Of a stretch of DNA of 64,000 bases, positions 23,801-35,800 are shown piece after piece. The position numbers and the translations under genes were made by a program. The DNA comes from Notolepis coatsorum (lineage: Eukaryota > Chordata > Actinopteri > Aulopiformes > Paralepididae), in the NCBI GenBank assembly GCA_963971535.1, contig OZ020592.1, forward strand, positions 51,881,213 through 51,945,212, read 5' to 3'. Position 1 is the stretch's first letter; each line of letters opens with the position of its first letter. A model generated the notes under the pieces. It ran no database searches, had not been told where the DNA came from, and saw only the letters and a list, made by a program, of their open reading frames with translations.

Positions 23801-26800
23801 GGTGCAGTAACTGAGGGGCCTTTGTCCGAATACGCTGGCGATGTGGGGGGCGGGGCACTACGTGCCCACCTGGTGGGGTCTTGATGCTGGCATCATGGAC
23901 TTCTCCGGGCCCCCATTCCGGGGAGTCCAGTCCTTTTGGTGGGTCTGGGTCTTCCTTCGCGCTCCGCTGCTACGGCCTTGCCACGGGGTTGGGTTTGCCC
24001 TTGACCCCGTGATTTTGGGGGCAGTAACGAGGTTGTTCCTCCGTTCGTTCCCGGGTGGCATGCGGGTTGTGCGTGTGTGTAGTCGTGGGGTCAAGCCACG
24101 GTCTGCTCACCCTGTGCGTTGAGTTGCTTGAGTGCCTCTTCGCACGGTCGGGTCCGTCGCCCTCCCGTGAAGCCACCAATAGGGGGGGTGCCCTCCATTA
24201 GGGTGGGTCGGGGGGGCTCGGCCCTCCCTGGTCTGATGGTTGTGGAGGGCCTCAGCAGGGTACATTTGTCGAGCTTCTAGCTCCCGCTCAGCTCCTATTA
24301 TGCATGAGACGCTGAGCGTGAGCTAGTGTGGCACAGAACGTTAGGTTATAACTATAACCAAGTTCTGTTAACACTAGTGAACGCTCAGCGTCTAGACGCT
24401 GCTGCAGGCCCTTGATTTTTCATTGTGATGAAATTTGTTGGGAAGGAGATGAGTGTGTGGCCCATTCCGGCTTATGTAGGTAGGCGGATGGGGGTGTGGC
24501 CAGATGAATGCTGGCATTTAAAGGTACATTTGAAATTTATTCAGTGTGCATACGCTGAAGCGAGATTATGCATGAGACGCTGAGCGTTCACTAGTGTTAA
24601 CAGAACTTGGTTATAGTTATAACCTAACGTTTACGAGTGTGGGGTTTGGATAGTAGATCATTTGTACTTGGGGATGCCGTCCCTTTCCTTTGTCTGGGGC
24701 CCTTTTGGCTGTTCTCAAAATACAATGCAACGTCTATGGGCTCAAGCTCCTTTCATTCCTATTGTTCAGTAGGATCTAATTTCCTTCTCTGGTTTTCCTA
24801 TTTGCAGGCCACGACCAGCTGGTTGCTGTAATATCATGTAATGACACGAGGCTGAAACCAAAACACACGTAAGGCATAGTGGTGGTGTGGTGTATGTGTG
24901 TGTGTGTGTGTATATGTATGCATGTGAGTGTGTGTTTGTCTTTATAGTATACATGTATTACTGCATTTCACAATATCAAGTCAAGTCAAATGTTTCTTTA
25001 TTAATCCCCTTGGGGAAATGCAAGTGTCATAGCAACATGGGGGAGGTACAGGCAAGGGAAAATATAATAATAGAATAGAACATAATAATAATAATAGAAT
25101 TGTAATAAACTGTAGACAATGTATACTCGATAATAGTATATATATGTGTAACCCAGGTTTCAGATTCATAACTATTTAGTCATAGGGACATAAATAGTTA
25201 ATGCCATTGAATAAGAACATAAATAGTTAATGCTATTATGTAAGAACATAAGTAGTTAATATTATTGGGTCATATGTATATTCGTATGAGATTAGCAACT
25301 TTGACCAAATCCTTTGAATTGCTGCACTGCCCTTTAAATTACTTCATGCCGTAGATAGATGTCACGACAGCCACGCCTTGCTTTACGGCAGGTGAGTCTT
25401 GCACTACGCCAGATGAGATTCCAGATTGACGGAGATAGCCGCAGCTAAAAGTTGCTGGATACCGAGATGAAATACCACCACAAAACAGTTGTCAAACAGT
25501 TATAAAAGATTCCCCCAGTTACAAAACCGAAGAAGCGTTGCAGTTAAAGTAGCCTACGGTTTTGGCCAGGTTTTTCTAGCACCCCGTTCCACCCTGGGAG
25601 CAGTTCCAGGAGTCCCGGCCGACCACCATTCACCACGTGTGCCCACGCGGGACGAGGCAGTGTGCCGGACCGATACAAGATGGCGAGCCAACCCACTGAA
25701 CCTCTGATATAGATCAAGGCTAATGCCGGCCTGATTCGAATACCCCTGTTGCTCAACCCCTGTTGCCCCAACAGTCCGGTAGGATTGAACTGATTGAACT
25801 TGAGTCATAAGAACTTCCAAGGGCTTCGACCCCGTTCACCTTTGTTATTTTGACATTGTATTTTGTATTTGATTTGATTTGATATATGGGTACTGATATT
25901 TCTCCTATAAGAAGGGATAATTAAAGGGTAAATACACCCAGTAAGATACAGGGTACAAAATAGTCACACGCCCACCGCCACAGGCTGGTAGATTTAATGT
26001 TTGGCCGTCATAAATTAAGGCCTGGGCGCCATCTGGCGGCCAACAAAATCCACTGCATGCGTCGCCATTAATATGATATGAGTAGCCTCCAGCTGGAGGG
26101 AGAAATGTCGTGGGAGCGGGCGAAAGTTGCCCAATCTGGAACAATCTCCGGGGCTGCAGCTGGCCCCTATTGGATGCGGGCGTGGTGAGTTGAAACGAAA
26201 GTGAAACTGTGTGTGTGTGTGTGTCACGTCTCACGTGTCCGTTCTAATGTTTACAAACAATGAACCTTTAAATGTAAATGAGATGCGCTCTGCTCACGAG
26301 ATCAAGTTTGTAACATGAGACGCACACGAGGTCTGTCTTCATCCGTTCTTTAGCCTACAAAAAAACCTGCAATCGTGTTTTTGATTGTGCTCTGATATTT
26401 AATTTTGCATTTGATTTGACCAAATATGTGGAGGCATATTTTGTACCCTGGTTATTTCGCGTTTGTAACGTCATAACATCAGTGGAGGCTGCTGACTGAT
26501 TAATAATAAGCTCTCTTTATTTCGCGGAGCATAATGTGATTTCGCGTTTGTAACGTCATAACATCAGTGGAGGCTGCTGCTGACTGATTAATAATAAGCT
26601 CTCTTTATTTCGCGGAGCATAATGTGATTTCGCGTTTGTAACGTCATAACATCAGTGGAGGCTGCTGCTGACTGATTAATAATAAGCTCTCTTTATTTCG
26701 CGGAGCATAATGTGATTTCGCGTTTGTAACGTCATAACATCAGTGGAGGCTGCTGCTGACTGATTAATAATAAGCTCTCTTTATTTCGCGGAGCATAATG

Positions 26801-29800
26801 TATAATGTTATTTCGCGTTTGTAACGTCATAACATCAGTGGAGGCTGCTGACTGATTAACTCGTAACGTCATAAACCAACTACCAGATTCACTCGTCACT
26901 GTACATCAGTGGAGGCTGCGTAACTGACTAACTGATTAACTAGAAACTGCACATTGAGGGGGTTTGAATCACGCTACATCAGTGGAGGCTGCTGACCAGA
27001 TTATTATTATATTATATTAGGGGTGGACGGTATTATTATTATCATCTATTATTATATTATTATTCCATACAAGGCTGGATGCATTACAGACTCCGCTAAC
27101 ATCCCTTGTTGCCTTGTAGGTGGCAAGTATGGATTTGTTTATCTTGTTTGAAGTTGTTTTAATATATTCTTTAATTCTTTTGCTTCCATATTGTAAATAA
27201 ATTCGCAATAAATTATTTGCATTTAAAACTATTAACGCTGACTCATTCCTTCAGTCCACTCAAAATTATGCTAATATTCCTTATGTTGTTTATGATATTA
27301 ATTGAAAATAGCATACGAGAGTATTATATAGTAATAATAACACATGGCGATATACTAAAAAGCTATTTATAATTTTTGGCTGGTAAAACATCTCGATGGC
27401 TGGTACTTTTTAAAATCTACCAGCCAAATGGCTGGTAAGTCAAAAAGTTAAGTTTGTTCCCTGGTAAGATACTTGAACCACTGATAATTCTCCATTACGA
27501 AAGGAGAATTAAAGGTTAAATACGCCCAGTAAGATACCTGAACTACTGATGTTCTCCATTATAGAGGACGAGTTAAAGGGTCTATGTACCCAGTAAGATA
27601 CTTGAATCTCATTGATGACATTGATTATAGCTGAATCACTGATGGTTCGCCTGTAAAGAAAGATGGTTTAAAGGGTAAATTCACCTAATAAGGTATTTGC
27701 ATTCCTATAACCTGGAATATTTATATTGGTACTTAAGAGTTTAAAGGGGCATTTCACCTAATAGGGTACTTGCATTCCCTGCACATTTAAAGGTTTAAAT
27801 TAATATGTTTAAACACTTACCTATTGAAATGATAAACTGATATAGAGTTTACTGATCTGCAATTGCAGAAGAAAAGATAACGAGTTACTCATGATAAAGG
27901 GATACATCCAATATCCAACCTTGAACCTAGCTTTAGCTAGAGATAACCTCAGAGATGTCTGAACCAACCCTAATGTGTTAATCCAATCAACCTAGAACTT
28001 GATTTCGAACTAACCCTCCCGAAAGAAGGAGTGGTTTATGAAAGAACCTAAAGGGGATACTTCACACTACTACTGTTTACTTCACGTCTGTATGTCTGTA
28101 TGTCTAGCTAGCGCGCTTAGAAATAAAACACCGGTCATTGTTATAACTCTGTCTCTGGTCTACTATTCCTTTAATTGTGTATATTACTCCTCTCCTCATT
28201 CGAATCTAGAACTGTGCCCGTGGCGAACAGCTGTTACTGTTAGTGACACAAGTGCTACATATGGTATTAGGGGTGTAAAGGTACACGTATCCGTACCGAA
28301 CCGAACCGTTTCAGTGTGTACCGTACCGTACCGAACGGCTGTGTAGTGTACCGAACTAATACAACGGTATGTTAACCACTAACGACCGCCCACCGGGGGC
28401 TGTTTTTTCCACAATCTAATATAATTATTATAATTTACAAGTCGATTATTAATTTCAATATAGAATATTCATTGACAGCCCTACAAGTACAATTAGTTAC
28501 TGCACACTACATCACCCCTGAGTGGAACATGGAAAGCCAAACTTTCCCCCACTGTACCGAACCTTGACTTCAAAACAAGGTACGTACCGTACCATGGTCT
28601 TTGTGTACCGTTACACCCCTATGGTATACATAGTAGTAGCACACTGCGCCAGGGTGCAGTGTTTAGTAGTTAAGAGTCAGACAGTCCTAACAGTTCTCAA
28701 GTTCACCAGCTGTTAGTTCTCCATGTGCCACTTATATCATGTAATGTGGATAATCTGTGTGTCTGTACATTTGCCTCTCTGGTCGAGTGTGAGTGATGAT
28801 TAATGTCATACATGCGATCATGTAATGCAGACTATATATATATATATAGTGTGTGTGTGTTTATGTGTTTGTTTCTCCCTCTCTGTGTCTATATTTGCTT
28901 TTGTTCGTAGTTAAATACATGTTGACATATACTGTAATTAATGTTTTGTGTTTGCATGTGTGTTTCTCTGTTTGTTCTCACTTGTGTGTGTACATGATAA
29001 TTAATGTTATACTACATCATGTCATTTGGATCAAATTTGTGTTTGTGTGTGTGTTCATATGACAGGAAGTTACCACTGATGGCTTGCAATGCAATTAATT
29101 AATTCACACAAAACGAGGTGACGTTTTGAGCGTGCTGCTCTTTGCCAGATTTCTTTGGCATGAATAAAATCTGTGTAAAATCAGTGTGCCGACGCTTGTA
29201 TGCTACGACCCATTCCTGTGCCTGTTTTTAGTTTTGTAGTCTGTGTAGAGTAAGACATGTTAAAGGAACACGTCAACATTATAGGAAATATGAAGCTTTA
29301 CCATCTTCTCCAGAGTCAGACTAGAAGATTGATACCAATTTTCACTCTGTGCGTTCAGTAGAAGGCTATCCGGCTACAAGCTAGCCTAGCTTAGCACAAA
29401 TGAATGGAAAAGGATACGGGCCACTTTTTCTCCTTATTTTTCTATTTTTCTCCCATCCCAATCGCAATCCCATCGCCAATTCTCCCTTCAATTCTCCCCT
29501 CCTCTGTCTCGAACGTTGCTAGACTATGCCTCCCACTGGTCGGCTGCAGTGAGGACCAAGCCTTGCATCACGTGTCCCCTCCGGTACACGAGGAGGCAGC
29601 TGTCGCATCTTGAACAGCGCGATCTCTCAGTGGCGACGAGTAACGCGTGGGAGGCTCACGCTGCCCCCGTTACTTCCTGATTCTGCTGTACAGGTGCACC
29701 AACTGACCTGTAGGAGTCGCTGTCCACAATGTCCAATCCCCACCCACCAGCTTTCCCACCCCTAACACTGCAATTGTGTTAGTATGAACAACCAGCCAAG

Positions 29801-32800
29801 CTGGTAGCAACGCCGAGAGCTGGGCTCGAACCCAGCGTATCCTGCGTTAGTGGCGAGCGCCTTGCCCACTGCGCCACTTAGCCGCCCCTCTTTCCCGGAG
29901 TTTTAAGATGGGCTAGTGGTCTGTATCCGCTCCCCTTCATTTGTGCTACGCTAGGCTAGCTTTCTACTGATAGCACATAGAGGAAATTGCAATTGGTATC
30001 TATCTTCTTGTCTGACTTGATTGATTGATTGATTGAAAATTGTATTAACAGATTGCAGAATGGGTACAATACAGTACAGCTCAATACACACAATTGTTAA
30101 GGGGATGCAGACCAGAGAAAGACTTTCGTCTTGTTTACATCAGGGTCCCCCATTTTCAATTCATCATAACATATATGACATACATGACATACAGGTAGAC
30201 ATTACTGTTATATTTAGACATTTATGACATACCAGAGTACAAAAAGAGTATATACATTTGAGGGGGAAGCATATAGAAGACGGTAAGCGCATGTCCCATA
30301 ATGTTGGTGTGTTCCTTTTAAAGGTATCCAATGGAGTTTTTGACCACTAGTTGATGAAATTGGCGCTATAGCACAAAGTAGGCGAAAAGGGAGTCCCCCG
30401 TAAATTGTGTATCACGTGTTTATAATATGTTCAACTCTGTTGGATACCCTTGATTAACTTTGGCCACATATAGTAATGAGGACTGTGTGTGTGTGTGTGT
30501 TGTTTCAGGAAGCTCTACATGTGCATCTCTATGGTGGTGTGTCTGTTCCTCAGCAGTCTGATAATATTCTTCCTCTTCCCTCGGAGTGTCACCATTACGC
30601 CTGTGTCGGTACAGTCGGTCATGGTGTACTTCACCCCGCACTCGGTCAACATGGAGGTCACAGTGAGTATTGGCCATTACTGCCTACGCTACACCAGCGA
30701 TGTAACCCCACCTAAACACAGTTTACCCACCTTTTGTAAGTGGGTATACATATATAAAAAAGTCCTGTATTTTGTACCTTTTCCACAATTGTACATGCCT
30801 TTCTTGAATCTCTGGAACGTGTTTAGCATTTTCTTTTTGCAAAGAATCTAGTCTAAAATGTATTTTAATACCGTAATTCCTCTAATAGTAACCCTGGCTT
30901 GTATTTGTTTCAACTGTAGCGGATACCAGGCTTGTATTAGGAGGAGGCATGTATAAGAGAGAGGCCTATATTTCAAATCAACATTTTGTATCAGTTTGAA
31001 CCCAGTAAAATGTACTGGGTTCATTTATTGAAACCAAGTACTGTATGAAATACGGTAGTAAACAGTGCAATTACAGGTGGTCAAAAAAAGTTAAATAAAG
31101 TAAAATAGTGCAATCACAATACTGGTATAATAATAATAATAACTTCGTTTTATACAATTCTGAGGTAGGCTTACTCTCTTGGTAAACATTAACACCATAC
31201 CATTATATGGTATTTACTGCACAGCCAGGCCAGCATATGATATAACAACAATAACAAAATATATTGCCTATGGTAAATCCGTTGAGGGAAATACCGTAAT
31301 TCCTCTAATATACATGAAACCCGGCTTGTATTAGGATGCCGGCTTATAATTGCTTAGCTCAACAGCGCACCCGGTCATTAATAGAGACCCGGTTTTTAAT
31401 TGAATACCGGTTACTATTAGAGGAATTACGGTAATTGATTTTCCAGGACCTCTTCCTTCCCTTGTAGCACTCAACCAAATTAAACATTTGAATTAATAAT
31501 GAATTTCTCCATCAGAAACATTAGTGCAAGTAATCCACTTCTCTTACATCTAATGACGTTTTTTTTTTATCATAACAAAATAAATAGCATAAGTACCGTA
31601 ATTTTCGCACTATAAGCCGCACCTGAATATAAGCCGCAGCAGCTAAATTGAATGATGTGTACATATATAAGCCACACTGGACTATAAGCCGCAGGTGTTT
31701 TAATGTTTAATTACCATATGTAATTAGCATTGGGACACAATACTGTCGGACAAATAACAATAATTAACTCATTTACAAGTTGTATTAAGTTTAGCAAATA
31801 AGGGAACAGATAAATAACATTTCAATGCAGTCAAAAAAGCAATATTTCGATTTTTACATTTTTGGGTTTGGTCAAGCCGCACCGTTATATAAGCCGCAGG
31901 GTCGAAAAATGGGGGGGGGGGGGGGAAGGCGCGGCTTATAGTCAGAAAATTACGGTAATCTTTTACATATGATGAAAGTAATTTCTTATGATTGTGTGAG
32001 TATGTAACAAATAATTTCTTACCATCGAAAACAGTCAATTTATGAGTTGATAAGCATTAATCCCAATGACGAGGATGTAGAATTATTGATAACACTGTCG
32101 TGGTTTCACTTGACTAGATTGTGTCTTTCCCCTCTATAGAATATCATCTCACTCAAAAATGAGAACTTTGTTCCAATTCAAATTGTTGCGTTTGACATTG
32201 AAGCACTGGTTCTTCAGAAAGTCGTGAGTAAGACGACGATGGCTAACATGACCAGCATTCAAGCACGTACACTGGACCTGGTGAGCTTCTCATATCAACA
32301 TCACCACAATGAATTGCCATTAAAGCTGCAATGTGTAAAATTTTCTTTAAAGATTTAGCTCCAAAACATATCTTAACATGGACACACTGGGTCTCATTCT
32401 CCAACGGACTTACGACAAAAAGGGCTTTCTCTGAGGGCCATTTGAGACCTTTTCGGGCAAGACAATATAGACAATATATTATAATATAATATTAATTATA
32501 TGTTTTATTGGGACGGTTGGTGAATCCCAAAATCGTCCCGGAAAGGTCTCAAATGGCCCTAACAGAAAGCCCTTTTTGTCGTAAGTCCTTGCAGAATGAG
32601 CCGCACTGACTCTCAGTAAGTGAGTTTCATTGACCGCACCCCAACGTCTGGCACCAAGCAAGCTGGTATTCTGACGTGATGACCCTTCCTTCTTTTATAT
32701 ATATATATTTGGATTGGATAGAAGGACATGAAACCTCTTTGCACTGCTGCTACACTGGTGAAAAAAACTCCACATTGACCGCCGGAGGTCGCTGTGGGCG

Positions 32801-35800
32801 TATGGCCGTTTGTGCCAGCGCTTTGTTCAATGGAGAGAATGCCGTGTTTGCGAGTGCTAAAACTATATTAAATATTATAGCTATTGATCTAATAACGTTG
32901 TCGATTGTCAGTGAGTTTCTTCTGGTCAACATGCAAAAAACAGATAATTTATTCATCCATACATTTCCGTTTTATACCGTGGTGAATATGAGTATAGTTT
33001 GAGTGATTCTGAGTAATCCCAGGAAAAGACGCGAAAACAGACCTTTAGTTAAATCCACTTATCACGTTGCCATTTATCGCCTGATTATCGAATCTTCCTG
33101 AAATCAACGCTAGATTATCGTTATGTCTCCTCATGCACGCATGAAAGGGGGCTTGGAGTGGGGCGCCCCTCCGTGCTGTGATGTGACCAACGGGAAACAG
33201 CACACACACATTCCACACAGACAGCTTCGATCGCGGGAGAAAAAAATATCAGATCAACGCAAAATTGGATATATACTGTCCTTACCTTGTCTCTGATGTA
33301 ATGCAAAAAAAATAATCCATTTATCTGATCGCCATTCCAAGTACTGGTCGCGGTAGTCCGTCCCACGTTATCCGGCATTGCATATGAACGAGGGGGGGGG
33401 GGGGGGGGGGCAGCCTAGTTGATGCATCGTTGTAAGCGATTGAGTATTTAAACCCCGCCCGCACGGCTCAGCTCGGCCCAGAAAACAAACTACATCGTTT
33501 CAAATGGAGTGCAATAGCGGCCGCAAGGCAGTAGGCGGTGGTATTGACCATCTGCGATCTCAGACACATTCAGTACAGCATGCACAGGCTGCCCAGATGA
33601 ATTATGAATGGCAATAGCGAATAAAAGAAATACCGAAACAGAAACGTAGATCTACGTTTCCGGCACTCAAGCGCTGGGCCACAGAAACGTAGATCTCCGT
33701 TTTCGGCAACCAAAGGGTTAAGATATGTTTTGGATGCATAATTCTAACAAAATATGTGATTTTTAGTATACATAGTAGCTTTAACCTACAACACTGTTGT
33801 TAACGTTCAATGTAACGCAATATACAGTAATTAGCACAGTTACAATAGTGTTATTTCTATTGCCATGCGAATAATTCATCACTTCTCATTTAACCTTTGC
33901 AGCATACTATTCAGGTTGATCTGTCACTCGATGACGATGGCCTCAGGTAAGACATACTCTTGTTATTGTATGAAGCAAGTATAGTGTCAAAGGACAGAGT
34001 AACACATGCAGAAAGCTTCTAAGAGCAGGAGAATAGAGGCCTGAAATATGAAGCTGCTTCATTGATAAGGAATGGGAGAGTTTGACAAGATCTATGTTGC
34101 TCACTGTGTAACATTGCGATTTTAATATTGGAGCAAGGGAATTGGTAAACTTCAAAGGGTTTACAATACATACAAACTGAAACGGCATCTAACCTCTCTC
34201 CACAACCTGTCCTTCACAGACATTAAGACATGCGATTTGACTGTTTTGCAGAAGCCCTAAGTTCAAGTCGTAGTGCTCTTGTTTCTGGCTTTTGGGGAGT
34301 TATTCATATTTGCAAATATTTATTGGAGCCTTGACATTAAGTGGTTGTAGCTTCGGCTGTGGGGGTCCTGGAGACATGATCCAATAGACTTTTATACACA
34401 TGAGTTTCCTGAACACCTTTTCGCACCTACTCCCGAACTACGCATGCGCAGATTGATGAACCTAAATCTCTGCACAATCCAGAGAGACTCCGTGGGCAAT
34501 CTGTGCATGCGTAGTTCAGGAGTAGGTGCGAAAAGGTGACTATAGCTTGTTCATTCATTTTCTCCCCCCGCTCTCTCCTCCATGAGCTCAATGTAATGCG
34601 GAAGTGCAGTGATCTATAGGAATAACATATGGATTGTCCTTTTAAGGAGACAGAATGAGGTTAGCTAAGAACTCCTATTCTAAGTTAACCTGATGCGTAG
34701 GACCTCTGGTAACCTGCTAAAATATAGCTTTTGTACACTTTGAATGTGATATTTTCACTTCTTCCTAAAGGAAAAGGAAGTAAAAAAATGCATGTAATTA
34801 GTTCTAATATATAAAACATAGTTTATTTGACTTTTGCTGTACATATTGTGGTATTGTGTTTCATGCATGAACTGTGCCACACTGTCAACGTCAACTGTTT
34901 CTTTATGTGTCGTTTCAGCACTTACTGCAAATCAAGCACCATCAAGGTTCACACTTTGTTTTTGGAGTTGCAGTAAGTCACACTCTCTTATCCGTCGATC
35001 AGCGGAAGGGCTAACCACAATAGCACATAGTACAACCCGCAGGGTGTTGAGGGACATTGGGTCTCATTCTCGAACGAATTTACGACCAAAAATTTCGTCT
35101 TAGCCAGATTTCGGCCCATTTAAGACATATTAGGGCTGGGAGCGGGAGTCCCCAAATTTTCCTGAGATCAGATTTGATCGTGGCTGAGAGCAGATTTAAG
35201 AGTGCTGAGGAGCAGTCTTATGATTGATTGACTAATTTAAAATTGTATTAACTTGACAGACTGTGTTCTCATAGTGATTCCTTCATGTCAACGCTACAGG
35301 CCTCCTTGGAATTAATTACTTAATCATAATTAAAATAAATATGACAATATTTTTATTTTTATTTTTTTTATCTTTCTTCCCCTCCTTTTTTCCCGATTTT
35401 TCTCCCATCCCACCCTTCCTGGTTGTTGCGTACTTTCCCCTACTGTTGGTCCGGGAGACCGGAGACTGTCACATGCTTTCCTCCGACGCATGTGCAGCCT
35501 GGGGCAGGCCAACCTGGCCGCGCAGGTTCTCACCGGGGAGAGTGTAGCGTGTGGGAGGCCACACTATCTCTCCTTAGTTCCAACCCTTGCTGAGCAGGCG
35601 CCCCGACCGAACTGTAGGGGTCGCTGTCCACAACGCCCAGGACCCACCCTTCAGCTTTCCCACCCCCTGATACAGCCAATTGTATCAGTGTGAGAGGCCA
35701 GCCAAGCTGATAGCAACGCCGGGAGCTGGATTCGAACAGGCGAATCCAGTGTCTCCCGGTGTTGGTGACGAACGTAATCTCCGTGCGCCACCTGCCCCCC

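Larger units (their letters stand above)
17963..24344. mobile_element. large inverted-repeat element X in intron 1
   Basis: The left end, gttctgtgccacactagctc and onward for about 43 bases, is repeated exactly inverted at 24298-24342. CACTAG at the ends recalls CACTA/EnSpm elements but no 3-bp target duplication is seen, so the superfamily is open. Subterminal 17998-18165 (ttcagcgtatgcacactgaa, ccgcctacctacataagcc) is also found inverted in element Y next door. The 6-kb interior is GC-rich, has no long convincing coding frame, contains a hAT insertion and two 5S rRNA-like modules. It therefore looks nonautonomous. Confidence 0.65.
29260..30322. mobile_element. foldback-type element with two nested insertions
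   Basis: Left end ttaaaggaacacgtcaacat is matched inverted by atgttggtgtgttccttttaa at 30301-30321. Subterminal arms (agactagaagattgataccaa...gcctagcttagcacaaatga) pair with 29935-30015. A SINE (29421-29887) and an ATTC-tail LINE end (30008-30290) sit between the arms. Confidence 0.7.

Noticed and set aside
26000-27000. CRISPR-like array at the 85-95-bp repeats
   Set aside because: Units are adjacent without unique spacers and the genome is a vertebrate; it is a minisatellite in a hAT element.
30489-30851. 120-codon frame starting MCVCCFRKLYMC as a small single-exon membrane protein
   Set aside because: Its central part is tmem106a exon 3, with a splice acceptor at 30508 and donor at 30663 whose phases fit the neighbouring exons.
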